From: Muribaculaceae bacterium Isolate-002 (NCI)
GTDB taxonomy: Bacteria > Bacteroidota > Bacteroidia > Bacteroidales > Muribaculaceae
NCBI GenBank assembly: GCA_004102805.1
Contig: SCEG01000001.1
Span: 1-64,000 of the forward strand
DNA length: 64,000 bases
Direction: 5' to 3'
A program made the translations under genes and the position numbers. Of the stretch, positions 7,603-15,833 are shown one piece after another (position 1 is the stretch's first letter; the number at the start of each line of letters is the position of its first letter). The notes beneath the pieces were generated by a model, which was given only the letters and a program-made list of their open reading frames with translations, had not been told where the DNA came from and did not search any database.

Positions 7603-8604
7603 TTATTTTACTTTGAGACGTTGTCCGATCTGTAGTTTTGTTTTCGTGTTGATGCCGTTGAGCCGGCAGAGACGCCGCACAGTCACGTGGTGACGGGCTG
7701 CGATTGCGCCCAGGGTGTCACCCTTCTTGACTTTGTAGGTAGTCGCTCCTGATGACGACTTGCTGCCCGATTTTTTAGCTGAGGCGCTTGCGGCTGCGGT
7801 GGGGCGGGGATTGTTCTGGTTGTAGACCTTGGCGTATTCTGTATTTGCCGCCGGATCGTAGTTGCGTGCATCCTGATATGTCGACTTGGTGAATGTGTAG
7901 GTGTCGGTGTGCACGGTCTGGTTTGCGAAGTCGAAGATTGCCGACGGGTTGATGGCATAACCCATGTAGCGGGTCTCGAAATGGAGATGCGGTCCGGTGG
8001 AGCGTCCGGTGTTTCCGCCGAGGGCTATAGGGTCGCCGGCTTTGACATATTGGTCGGGCTCTACGAGAAATTTCGAAAGGTGTCCGTAGACGGTTTCCAG
8101 ATCGTTGGTGTGACGTACGATGACATAATACCCATAGCCTCGGCGCTCGAAGTTGGTCAGGCGCACACGACCGTCAAATGCAGCGCGTATGGTATCGCCG
8201 ATATAGAGCTTCAGGTCGACTCCCTTGTGCATGCGGCGGAAACGTTTGCGGTAGCCGTATGGTGAGGTCACATATCCGGGGTGTGGCATACAGAATTTCG
8301 ATACATCGATAGTGTGGGTGTCGGGCACGTCCATGCCGGCGTATGCGTTGACAAGTTTCGAATCCCATCCTTCGGTGTAAATATCCATTTCCGGCTCCTC
8401 TTCATTCTCAAAGAGATTGTCAAGAAATTGCTGTGTTGTCTCTACCTTGATCTGGTTGTTGATGTTGACCTGGCCTGCTATGAGGTCGCGGTGCTGGTCG
8501 GTGTGCTCTCCCGGAAGGCGGTAGGTCTGCGCGTCGGCATTGGCCGCTATTCCCAGTATTGCTGCAAGCGATGCTAATGTTTTTGCGATTGATTTAAGCT
8601 GCAT
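7603..8604 (-). CDS. Secreted M23 metallopeptidase with LysM domain
   Basis: Predicted exported peptidoglycan endopeptidase. An N-terminal signal peptide (hydrophobic to ANADA, about residue 25) is followed by a linker and a peptidase M23 (LytM-type) domain at about residues 105-220. The domain has HKGVD (H126, D130), GHLS (H175) and the catalytic GPHLHFE (H206, H208), a complete zinc-site set. After a Ser/Ala-rich linker, a LysM repeat (about 288-333, TYKVKKGDTLGAIAARH) would bind peptidoglycan. It is likely a cell-wall remodelling enzyme. It lies 29 bp downstream of ndk on the same strand, and the insertion sequence sits just beyond its terminator. Confidence 0.92.
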   Translation of the reverse strand: MQLKSIAKTLASLAAILGIAANADAQTYRLPGEHTDQHRDLIAGQVNINNQIKVETTQQFLDNLFENEEEPEMDIYTEGWDSKLVNAYAGMDVPDTHTIDVSKFCMPHPGYVTSPYGYRKRFRRMHKGVDLKLYIGDTIRAAFDGRVRLTNFERRGYGYYVIVRHTNDLETVYGHLSKFLVEPDQYVKAGDPIALGGNTGRSTGPHLHFETRYMGYAINPSAIFDFANQTVHTDTYTFTKSTYQDARNYDPAANTEYAKVYNQNNPRPTAAASASAKKSGSKSSSGATTYKVKKGDTLGAIAARHHVTVRRLCRLNGINTKTKLQIGQRLKVK

Positions 8605-8633
8605 TATTCTTTAGAGTGAGGAGTTAATGTAGG

Positions 8634-9101
8634 TTATTCGGTTATTTCGTCGTCGGCATACAGATATTCTATATGCGCCGGTTTGTAGTCAAAAATTTCG
8701 TCAGGCTTGAAGAAGCGGGCAATCTCCGCAACCGCGCTTTCCGCAGAGTCAGAGGCATGGATTATGTTTTCCTGCCCGCTCATGCTGAAGTCGCCGCGTA
8801 TTGTCCCCGGGGCTGCTTTGCGCCCGTTGGTGGCGCCTGTCATATCTCTTATCACGGAAATTGCATCTTCGCCCGACAATACCATCACGATGACGGGCGA
8901 TGCCATCATTGATTTGAGTATCAGCGGGAAGAACGGCCGGTCGGTCAGGTGGGCGTAATGACTGCGAAGTATTGCCTCGTCAAGCTGCATCATTTTGATG
9001 CCGTTGATTTGTAATCCTTTGCGCTGGAAACGCTCAATGACATTCCCTGCAAGACCGCGTTGCAAGCCTGATGGCTTAATGATGATTAAAGATTTTTCCA
9101 T
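8634..9101 (-). CDS. ndk: Nucleoside diphosphate kinase
   Basis: Transfers the gamma phosphate of ATP to other nucleoside diphosphates through a phosphohistidine, balancing NTP pools. The active histidine is visible in ENIIHASDS (H115), with IIIKPSG at the N-terminus and MTGATNGRKAAPGTIRGDF in the nucleotide loop. At 155 residues it carries a C-terminal extension common in Bacteroidetes Ndk. It is the first gene of an ndk-M23 peptidase pair. A TAAATTTG box at 9180-9187 on the minus strand is a likely promoter. Confidence 0.95.
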   Translation of the reverse strand: MEKSLIIIKPSGLQRGLAGNVIERFQRKGLQINGIKMMQLDEAILRSHYAHLTDRPFFPLILKSMMASPVIVMVLSGEDAISVIRDMTGATNGRKAAPGTIRGDFSMSGQENIIHASDSAESAVAEIARFFKPDEIFDYKPAHIEYLYADDEITE

Positions 9102-9179
9102 TGATGATCAGGTCGTTTTACGGAGCCGCTCTGTAAAGAGATGTGACCTTTATGGTGTGACTCGTGGTAACAGATACCC

Positions 9180-9187
9180 CAAATTTA
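9180..9187 (-). promoter_or_regulatory. Candidate -7 box for ndk
   Basis: The minus strand reads TAAATTTG here, an exact TAnnTTTG match about 80 bp before the ndk start. I see no TTG at the usual -33 spacing, so this is weaker than the rplS or tRNA promoters. Confidence 0.4.
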
Positions 9188-9326
9188 CACACTTTTCTCA
9201 AATTATCGAAATATCAGGCGTTTAAAAAATGTAAATAAAGTGCAAATGATTTGAAATGACCGCCTATTTTGTTTTAAATCAGATGGTTGTGTTGTTATAT
9301 GTTTTACAACATATATTATGGTTTGT

Positions 9327-11417
9327 TCAGCTTATGAGGCTGAAATCGATTTTTCTGTCAAAAATCAGATTTATGAGTTTTGACAGACGTGCGTGCTCTG
9401 CCTGTGTCAGTTCCGGATCGGTGTCAAGCAGACTGTCGGCCGCGTCGCGGGCCATCTGCACTATCTGCCCGTCGGTTGCGAGCGACGCTATGTTGAGGTT
9501 GAGTATCATGCCGCTCTGCATGGTGCCTTCGAGGTCGCCGGGGCCGCGCATCTTGAGGTCGGCTTCGGCGATAAGAAATCCGTCGGTGGTCGATGTCATC
9601 AGTTCGAGGCGTTTGCGTGTGTCGGCGGCTATCTTGTGTTTCGACATCAGCACGCAATAGCTCTGTCCCTCTCCACGCCCCACGCGTCCTCTGAGCTGAT
9701 GCAGCTGCGACAGCCCGAACCGTTCGGCGTTCTCTATCACCATCGTGGTGGCGTTGGGCACATTGACTCCGACCTCTATCACTGTCGTCGCTACAAGTAT
9801 GTCGGCCTGATGAGTGGCAAAGAGATTCATCTGCCGGTCCTTTTCCGCCGGTTTCATCTGTCCGTGCACGAAAGCTACGCGATATGACGGAAATGTCTCG
9901 CGTATGGTCTCGTATCCTTCTTCAAGACTTTTCAGGTCGAGCTTCTCGTTCTCTTTTATGAGAGGGTAGACGATATAGGCCTGGCGGCCGGCACGCAGCT
10001 GCGCGCCAATTGATTTGTAGACGTCATATCGTCTGTCTTCATATCGCAGCAGTGTCACAATCGGTTTGCGGCCGGGCGGCAACTCGTCAATCACCGACAC
10101 GTCAAGGTCGCCGTAAATCGTCATTGCCAGCGTTCGCGGTATTGGTGTCGCTGTCATGACAAGCACATGCGGAGGCACCGCGCTTTTTTTCCACAACCTG
10201 GCTCTCTGCACGACGCCGAAGCGGTGTTGCTCGTCGATTACGACGAAGCCGAGTTGCCTGAACTGCACACGGTCTTCTATCACGGCATGTGTTCCTACGA
10301 GTATGTGGAGCGAGCCGTCGGCAAGCTGCCGGTCGATGATGTCGCGCTCTTTCTTGCGCGTCGATCCTGTCAGGAGTTTTACATTGATACCAAGCGGCGC
10401 CACAAGCCCCGACAATGTCTCGTAGTGCTGCGTGGCGAGTATCTCGGTCGGCGCCATCAGGCAGGCTTGCGTACCGTTGTCAAGCGCTATGAGCATGCAC
10501 AACAGAGCCACAAGGGTTTTTCCCGACCCGACATCGCCCTGCAGAAGCCGGTTCATCTGTCGTCCGGATCCCATGTCGGCGCGTATCTCTTTTATTACTC
10601 GTTTTTGTGCGCCGGTGAGTTCAAACGGCAGGCGGTTGAAGTAAAATGAGTTGAAGTTTTCGCCGATGTGTGCGAACCTGTAGCCGGCGAGCGTATGCTT
10701 GCGCCGTCGGGCGTAGCGCTGTATGTTGAGCTGGAGCAGAAACAGTTCCTCGAATTTTAACCGTAGCCTGGCTTGTTGCAGCATTTGTGCCGACGCCGGA
10801 TTGTGCACCGTGCGCAACGCTTCGAGTGCGCCTATGAGTCTGTATCGGGCGAGAATGTCGCCCGGTATCGGGTCGTTGAGCATCTTTATGGCTGACAGTG
10901 CGGTCTGTATCCAGGTGTGGAACGTTCGCGATGATATGCCGCGGTTGCGCAGTTTCTCTGTGAGCGGATAAACTCCGCGCATACCGGTGGTGGCCGCTAT
11001 CGATGCCGTTGTGTCTACCTCGGGATGTACTATGCTCCAGCGGTTGTTAAACTGATTGGGCTTGCCGAAAAGTATATACTCGTTGCCGGGGGTGTAAGCT
11101 TCGGAGATCTGCCTTATGCGGTTGAACCATACGATTTCGATTACGCCGCTGCCGTCGGAAAACAGTGCCACAAGCCGGCGTTTCGCCCCTTCTCCCTGCT
11201 CGGCAAATGACACAAACCGTCCGCGCAGCTGCACGTAGGGCATCTCTCCGTTGATATCGGCGATGCGATATATGCGCGAGCGGTCGATATAGTGGGAGGG
11301 GAAGTGGTGGAGCAGGTCGTAGTAGTTCTTTATTCCGAGCTCTTTGTCGAGAAGCTGGGCACGCGCCGGGCCTATTCCTTTCAGATATTTTATGTCAAGC
11401 CTGAATAATGAGTCCAA
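9327..11417 (-). CDS. recG: ATP-dependent DNA helicase RecG
   Basis: Double-strand DNA translocase that reverses stalled replication forks and processes recombination intermediates. The 696-residue protein has the N-terminal wedge/OB domain (about residues 60-160, PYVQLRGRFV). The superfamily 2 helicase core follows: Walker A LLQGDVGSGKTLVA, DEQH box VVIDEQHRFGV, and motif III MTATPIPRT. The late motifs TTVIEVGVNVPNATTMVIE and QLRGRVGRG are the characteristic RecG/Mfd translocation region. It starts 18 bp after ispD and is probably co-transcribed with it. Confidence 0.97.
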   Translation of the reverse strand: MDSLFRLDIKYLKGIGPARAQLLDKELGIKNYYDLLHHFPSHYIDRSRIYRIADINGEMPYVQLRGRFVSFAEQGEGAKRRLVALFSDGSGVIEIVWFNRIRQISEAYTPGNEYILFGKPNQFNNRWSIVHPEVDTTASIAATTGMRGVYPLTEKLRNRGISSRTFHTWIQTALSAIKMLNDPIPGDILARYRLIGALEALRTVHNPASAQMLQQARLRLKFEELFLLQLNIQRYARRRKHTLAGYRFAHIGENFNSFYFNRLPFELTGAQKRVIKEIRADMGSGRQMNRLLQGDVGSGKTLVALLCMLIALDNGTQACLMAPTEILATQHYETLSGLVAPLGINVKLLTGSTRKKERDIIDRQLADGSLHILVGTHAVIEDRVQFRQLGFVVIDEQHRFGVVQRARLWKKSAVPPHVLVMTATPIPRTLAMTIYGDLDVSVIDELPPGRKPIVTLLRYEDRRYDVYKSIGAQLRAGRQAYIVYPLIKENEKLDLKSLEEGYETIRETFPSYRVAFVHGQMKPAEKDRQMNLFATHQADILVATTVIEVGVNVPNATTMVIENAERFGLSQLHQLRGRVGRGEGQSYCVLMSKHKIAADTRKRLELMTSTTDGFLIAEADLKMRGPGDLEGTMQSGMILNLNIASLATDGQIVQMARDAADSLLDTDPELTQAEHARLSKLINLIFDRKIDFSLIS

Positions 11418-11435
11418 GTCGGTGAGGTTTATCTG

Positions 11436-12155
11436 TTAACAATGAGGTCTGTCCTCTGTGGTTTGACTCAGGTTGAGCAGGGTCTCGGCTATCGCCATGT
11501 CAATGGGGTTGGTGACTTTGATATTGCCGTGCTCGCCGTCGATAAGCGCTATTTTCCCGCCGGTGACATTCTGCACCATAGTGGCGTCGTCGGTGACGGA
11601 GTGCCTGCTGTAGTCGGCAAACGATTTTCGCAGTGTGCCGATGGTGAATGACTGCGGGGTCTGCACTGCGACATATTCGCTTCGCGCCACGGTGGCGCTG
11701 TCGCCGTCGGCTTCGATATGACGCAGCGTGTCGGTGACGGGCACGGCAGGCACTGCACCTTCATATCCTTCGGGTATCGATGCCATGCGATGTATCAGAT
11801 CCTTGCTGACGAGCGGACGCGCTCCGTCGTGTATCATGACTATCGTGTCGTCCGGACAATGGGCAAGGGCGCTCAGCGCTTTTGCAAGAGACTCAGTGCG
11901 CGTGTTTCCGCCGAATGTCACGCATGGCGATGCAAACCTCTCTTTTTCGCACAGAGATTTCCATAAGCCTTCCATCGCGCTGTCTATCACTATAAGTATA
12001 TTTTCGGCCGGAATGACTTCAGCAAACCGGTCGATGGTGCGCATCAGCAGCGGCCGGCCGCCCAGATTGCAGTATTGCTTCGGCAGGCTTGCGCCGAAAC
12101 GGCTTCCGCTACCCGACGCAAGTATGATGACTATGTTTTTGTCGATTTTTTCCAT
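11436..12155 (-). CDS. ispD: 2-C-methyl-D-erythritol 4-phosphate cytidylyltransferase
   Basis: Third step of the MEP isoprenoid pathway: joins CTP and methylerythritol phosphate to CDP-methylerythritol. At 239 residues it has the nucleotidyltransferase opening ILASGSGSRFGASLPKQY, then IHDGARPLV, TDTLRHI, VQTPQSF and the substrate-binding DDATMVQ. It heads an ispD-recG pair. A copy of the MITE-like element ends 10 bp upstream of the start codon, so the native promoter or leader must lie beyond the element or have been replaced. Confidence 0.93.
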   Translation of the reverse strand: MEKIDKNIVIILASGSGSRFGASLPKQYCNLGGRPLLMRTIDRFAEVIPAENILIVIDSAMEGLWKSLCEKERFASPCVTFGGNTRTESLAKALSALAHCPDDTIVMIHDGARPLVSKDLIHRMASIPEGYEGAVPAVPVTDTLRHIEADGDSATVARSEYVAVQTPQSFTIGTLRKSFADYSRHSVTDDATMVQNVTGGKIALIDGEHGNIKVTNPIDMAIAETLLNLSQTTEDRPHC

Positions 12156-12165
12156 AACAGGTTTC

Positions 12166-12332
12166 TTAGAAACTGTTTAAAATTCATATCACTTTGCCTT
12201 AGAGAGTCTTGTCGGTGTCTTTTTGTTTATTCTTCGGTCACGTAGCTACGGCTACGCTCCCTCATCACAAACAAAAATCAATCCGACAATCCTTCTCAAA
12301 ATCTGTATCATATAAATTTAAACAGTTTCTTA
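12166..12332. mobile_element. MITE-like palindromic element, copy 2 (161 bp plus TTA duplications)
   Basis: The element at 12169-12329 has the same ends as copy 1 (GAAACTGTTTAAA and its inverse), the same 161-bp length and the same palindromic core, with about five base differences by eye. TTA flanks it on both sides (12166-12168 and 12330-12332). It has no coding capacity. It sits 10 bp upstream of the ispD start codon, where it would be transcribed as part of the ispD leader or would separate the gene from its old promoter. Confidence 0.82.
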
Positions 12333-12381
12333 ATGCAAATATACAAATTATTGCCGATAAGCAGTCGGTATGTACAAAAAT

Positions 12382-12413
12382 AAAAAGGGAACTTCGTCTC
12401 GAAGCTCCCTTTT
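12382..12413. terminator. Hairpin terminator between lpxH and ispD
   Basis: AAAAAGGGAACTTCG and CGAAGCTCCCTTTT form a stem with a 3-base loop, with A- and T-runs at its two bases. It could end lpxH transcription, about 250 bases past that gene's stop, or act in both directions. Confidence 0.6.
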
Positions 12414-12661
12414 ATGGTTTCCAATAGGTACAATTTCTAAGGTAAAAAAGATTGTTTTTAGGTTTGTGATGCAAATGTCGCATGAATAATTGTGTAAACC
12501 AAACAAATTTATATGTTTTCTAACATGTTTTTTGTGTCTTTGAATTATTGTACTATTGTTTATTTACTTATATGTATTTGATAATTAGTTTGTTGGTATT
12601 GGATTTGAATATTATTGGCGAAATGTGAAATAATGTTAAGATATAGATGCAAATATGAATA
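12414..12661. other. AT-rich non-coding spacer downstream of lpxH
   Basis: About 250 bases, strikingly AT-rich compared with the roughly 50% GC genes around it. I find no open frame of note and no recognisable RNA. It may be a long lpxH 3' untranslated region running to the hairpin at 12382-12413. Confidence 0.5.
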
Positions 12662-13423
12662 TTATTGCATTTTTGATTTAAAATGATGCAGAGAGAAGTT
12701 CTCGCCGTCATAATATCCATAGCTGAAATGTTTGAGCCAGTCGCCCAAAATAATTACTTTGGCGCCATCGTCAAGTTCGCGGTCAACCATGATGTGTCTG
12801 TGACCGAAAACAAAATAATCGATATGTTCATGCGGGTGTTTTGTCTGCCATTCGCGGGCATATTCAGCAAGAGGGTCGGAAGATATGTCAAAGGGAGGCA
12901 GGGCTTTCTCGTTACTTCTGCTGTGGCTTGACCATTTGAGAGCAAACGGTATGGTCCATCTCGGATGTATCGAGGCATATAGCCTCTGGCATACGCGGTT
13001 ACGGAATACGCTTCGTATAAATCTGAATCCTCTCGGGAGTTTGCCAACACCGTCGCCATGCGATATCAGAAATCGTTTGCCATAAATCTCGGTTACCAAT
13101 TGACCGTCAATGATTTCAATTCCGATTTCGTCGCGCAGGTAATCAAAAAGCCAGATGTCGTGGTTGCCGATGAACCATGTGATTTTCACCCCCTTGTCGG
13201 CCAACGCGGCCAACGCGCCGAAAAACCTCACGTAGCCCCGCGGCACAACGGTGCGGTATTCATACCAATAGTCGAGTATGTCGCCTACCAGATATATGGT
13301 TCCCGCCGTGTCGGCGATGCTTTCAAGAAACTCCGTCACGAGTCGTTCACGTTGACGTGAATTCGGGTCGTAGGTTGAGCCAAGGTGCAGGTCGGATATG
13401 AAATAAATCGGTTTCTGACACAT
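12662..13423 (-). CDS. lpxH: UDP-2,3-diacylglucosamine diphosphatase (LpxH-type)
   Basis: Cytoplasmic, membrane-associated metallophosphoesterase that hydrolyses UDP-2,3-diacylglucosamine to lipid X and UMP in lipid A synthesis. The calcineurin-like metal motifs are complete and in order: SDLHLG, GDILDYW, GNHD, SHGDG and the late GHRH. The 253-residue length is right. A closely related metallophosphatase of different substrate is the main alternative, but the DYW and HGDG contexts favour LpxH. It lies about 114 bp downstream of the DUF59 gene. Confidence 0.88.
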   Translation of the reverse strand: MCQKPIYFISDLHLGSTYDPNSRQRERLVTEFLESIADTAGTIYLVGDILDYWYEYRTVVPRGYVRFFGALAALADKGVKITWFIGNHDIWLFDYLRDEIGIEIIDGQLVTEIYGKRFLISHGDGVGKLPRGFRFIRSVFRNRVCQRLYASIHPRWTIPFALKWSSHSRSNEKALPPFDISSDPLAEYAREWQTKHPHEHIDYFVFGHRHIMVDRELDDGAKVIILGDWLKHFSYGYYDGENFSLHHFKSKMQ

Positions 13424-13537
13424 GATTTCAGTATGATAGTCTATTTTATAGTCTATATTTTAAGAGTTTAAACGTTTGTATTACAGTCGTTTGGTTTTGT
13501 GTATTCTATAAATTTCAATATTTTTTATTTGTGCCGG

Positions 13538-13858
13538 CTACAGAAGTCCGAGCTCGAGCTTTGCCTCTTCAGTCATCATGTCTTTGTTCCATTCCGGCTC
13601 AAAAACTACATTTATTGTGACGGATTTCACCCCTTCGATTGATTCAAGTTTATATCGTGCGTCATCTACGATAAAATCTGCCATCGGACAATTGGGCGCT
13701 GTCATTGTCATGTCGATTACAAGATTGCCGTCATCATCAAGGTCGATTTTATATACCAGTCCGAGGCTGTAGATGTCGACAGGTATCTCGGGGTCATATA
13801 CCATCTTTAACATGGATACGATTTTTTCTTCGGTTTTCAAACGTTCGTCAGCTGTCAT
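13538..13858 (-). CDS. SufT-like DUF59 (MIP18-family) iron-sulfur assembly protein
   Basis: Small protein (106 residues) of the DUF59/MIP18 family, linked to iron-sulfur cluster delivery. The family core is visible: DPEIPVDIYSLGLVYKI near the N-terminus, then MTMTAPNCPMAD with the conserved cysteine, and VKSVTINVVFEPEW near the end. It is cytoplasmic. Its likely -7 box (TATATTTG, minus strand 13893-13886) lies about 30 bp upstream, back to back with a box facing the other way. No other suf gene is in the window, so the exact client is unknown. Confidence 0.88.
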   Translation of the reverse strand: MTADERLKTEEKIVSMLKMVYDPEIPVDIYSLGLVYKIDLDDDGNLVIDMTMTAPNCPMADFIVDDARYKLESIEGVKSVTINVVFEPEWNKDMMTEEAKLELGLL

Positions 13859-13885
13859 GATTTATAAAAAATTTGGTTTCAACTG

Positions 13886-13915
13886 CAAATATACAACTTA
13901 GAATTGTTATATTTG
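13886..13915. promoter_or_regulatory. Divergent -7 boxes
   Basis: TATATTTG occurs on the minus strand at 13893-13886, facing the DUF59 gene, and on the plus strand at 13908-13915, facing the barrel-protein gene. They are 14 bp apart. Both match TAnnTTTG exactly, but neither has a clear TTG at -33. Confidence 0.5.
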
Positions 13916-13947
13916 CACGCTGTAAGTAAGTCGTAAAAATTATTTTA

Positions 13948-14048
13948 TATTATCAGGGAGTGATTTTTCGAGCGATTTTTGCTCGAAGATGAAGGAGTGT
14001 AGTAACCTACACGACTGAAGATGAGTGGAAAAAGCGCCGCTGATAATA
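13948..14048 (+). ncRNA. Structured RNA candidate, multi-hairpin, in the leader of the barrel gene
   Basis: An outer stem TATTATCAG (13948-13956) pairs with CTGATAATA (14040-14048), extended by imperfect pairing of the next about 10 bases. Inside are two perfect hairpins: CGAGC/GCTCG (13969-13985, 7-base loop) and GTGTAG/CTACAC (13997-14012, 4-base loop). A -7 box at 13908-13915 would start transcription just before it, and the barrel protein starts about 95 bases after it. This fits a cis-acting leader or a small RNA. I do not recognise a named family. Confidence 0.5.
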
Positions 14049-14143
14049 AAAAGTTTTTAAATCCATGATATACGTAATAATTTTTATGATTTACTTAATA
14101 TAAATTACCATAATATAGTCTACTTATTATTTAATTAATTATA

Positions 14144-14776
14144 ATGAAAATGAAAAAATTCCGTCACCTTTTCGTTGCCATGTTGTTGGCGATGGTTTCA
14201 GTTGCAGGTGCGCAGGCTCAGTTCCGTTTCGGTGTGAAAGCCGGTGTCGCTGTCAACAAACTGAGCTTTGACAAATCAACATTCGATTCTGACAACCGTG
14301 CCGGCTTCACTGGCGGTGTCATGGCTGAGTTCACTGTGCCTGTCATCAACCTCGGTTTTGACGCATCAGTCCTTTATGCCCAGCGTTCGGTTGATGTTTA
14401 CGACAATGCCGGCAACATCTCCGATACTGACCATCGCGGTTATATTGATATACCCATCAATTTCAAATGGAAAATGTCCATTCTCGGCACAGGCAAAATC
14501 ATAGCCCCGTTCCTCACCACCGGTCCGGACTTCTCATTCCTTTGTTCGAAGCAGAATTTCAAGGATGCGTGGAACAGCCGCAAATTTGACTTCGCCTGGA
14601 ACATCGGTGCCGGCGTGCAACTGCTCAACAAAATTCAGGTTGCGGCCAGCTATGGCTTCGGTCTTACAAATTCGGCCAACGCCCTTCATGGCTCGGATGC
14701 TGTCGATGACCTCAAAAATCTTAATTTCAAAGGCAAGAACCGCTCGTGGACAATCACTCTTGCTTACCTGTTCTGA
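14144..14776 (+). CDS. Small outer-membrane beta-barrel protein (PorT/OmpW-like)
   Basis: A 210-residue secreted protein. It has a signal peptide ending in AGAQAQ (about residue 27), then FRFGVKAGVAVNKLSF and alternating aromatic strands, GVKAGVAVN being typical of the PorT-like outer-membrane barrel family, and ends in a terminal aromatic strand (SWTITLAYLF). About eight strands are expected. The function of these barrels is mostly unknown. An ATG two codons later is an equally possible start. It follows a structured leader candidate and ends at a strong hairpin. Confidence 0.85.
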   Translation: MKMKKFRHLFVAMLLAMVSVAGAQAQFRFGVKAGVAVNKLSFDKSTFDSDNRAGFTGGVMAEFTVPVINLGFDASVLYAQRSVDVYDNAGNISDTDHRGYIDIPINFKWKMSILGTGKIIAPFLTTGPDFSFLCSKQNFKDAWNSRKFDFAWNIGAGVQLLNKIQVAASYGFGLTNSANALHGSDAVDDLKNLNFKGKNRSWTITLAYLF

Positions 14777-14796
14777 ATATAGATTTTATAACCAAA

Positions 14797-14843
14797 TGAG
14801 AAATCCCCTTCCCGTATATCTTACTCGGGGAGGGGATTTCTCA
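14797..14843 (+). terminator. Terminator after the barrel gene
   Basis: TGAGAAATCCCCTTCCCG pairs with CGGGGAGGGGATTTCTCA, an almost perfect 18-bp stem, about 20 bases past the stop. The following bases are T-rich. The next gene converges from the other side, so it may act both ways. Confidence 0.8.
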
Positions 14844-14916
14844 TATTGCTCTCTCTTTATAATATAATAATGTATACTTATGTATAATATATATCAATAA
14901 TAATGTGAAAACACTT

Positions 14917-15573
14917 TTATTCCGCCTTCAGAAGGCCGAGGGCTTTGCTGCGTCCGAGCAGGTCGGGGAGTATAGCCTTGATGTCGCCCGACGGGATGTC
15001 GCAATCATTGATGCGTATGACAGGATATTGCACCGCCCCGAGCTCCTGCATCTGTTGCAGTAAGGAATATGCCTCTTCAAGTATTGACGAGTCAGGGCGG
15101 CTGTCGCCCACCTCCCTGTAAAATGCGTAAAGCATGGAAGAGATGTATGATATTATATGTGCGAAATGGTCTAACTCGTCGGCGTCGGCTGTCGCAGAAG
15201 TGTAGCCGCGGTTGTCTCCCGTTTCAAGAGCCGCTGAAAGCAGGCAGCACAGAATGTCGAGCTGAGACTGTGCGAGTTCGGCCGATTTTGCGCGCGCCAG
15301 AGTGCTGCGGTAAAGCAGCATGGCGCCCATTGCGAATGCTTCATCGCAGGCGCCGGCCTGAGAGAGCGCGCACAGATGACGGCATGCGATGAAATTGCCG
15401 GCAGTCAGCGCATTGTCACACCCGCTGTCACCATTATTGTAGAGTCGCGTCCATTCGGCGTCAAGCGTTGCGGTGGCCTCGCCGGAAATACGTATCGCTT
15501 CCTCAATGTCGCCCGAGGACAAGGCGGCATCGGTGCGTTGTGCCGATGCTATTGCATATTGTCTGATATCCAT
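14917..15573 (-). CDS. Hypothetical alpha-helical protein
   Basis: A 218-residue protein I cannot assign. It has no signal peptide or membrane segment. The sequence is Ala/Leu-rich and predicted largely helical, with paired-helix spacing like TPR-type solenoids (AIASAQRTDAALSSGDIEEA near the start, SQLDILCCLLSAALETGDNR in the middle). Several cysteines are scattered (NFIACRHLCALS), but no CxxC pair is obvious. It stands alone between convergent and divergent neighbours. A cytoplasmic scaffold or tetratricopeptide-like role is only a guess. Confidence 0.7.
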   Translation of the reverse strand: MDIRQYAIASAQRTDAALSSGDIEEAIRISGEATATLDAEWTRLYNNGDSGCDNALTAGNFIACRHLCALSQAGACDEAFAMGAMLLYRSTLARAKSAELAQSQLDILCCLLSAALETGDNRGYTSATADADELDHFAHIISYISSMLYAFYREVGDSRPDSSILEEAYSLLQQMQELGAVQYPVIRINDCDIPSGDIKAILPDLLGRSKALGLLKAE

Positions 15574-15729
15574 TGTGCTTATTCTTTATGCAAATGTAGC
15601 AATAACTCCCGGCATCCGCAATACAATGCCGGTAAAACCATCTTCGGAATATTTGTATATTTCTTTTGTGATGGCGTGGTTTGTAAACGCATTGTAACTT
15701 TAAAAAACTAATTTTTAATTAAAAATCAC

Positions 15730-15737
15730 TATCTTTG
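15730..15737 (+). promoter_or_regulatory. Candidate -7 box for the amylase gene
   Basis: TATCTTTG matches TAnnTTTG, followed by GCGTCTAA. No TTG lies at the usual -33 spacing. The predicted leader before the amylase start is about 90 nt. Confidence 0.4.
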
Positions 15738-15833
15738 CGTCTAAGATCTAATATGATGAATTATAGCTTCTTTGTATAAGGCTTTAATATATCTACTTAC
15801 ATTTTTAATCAACAGTTTAATTTAACTCTTACA

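Noticed and set aside
13948-14048. Possible intrinsic terminator or IS remnant
   Set aside because: The nested hairpins are not followed by a T-run, and there are no terminal repeats with target duplication. A structured RNA candidate fits better.
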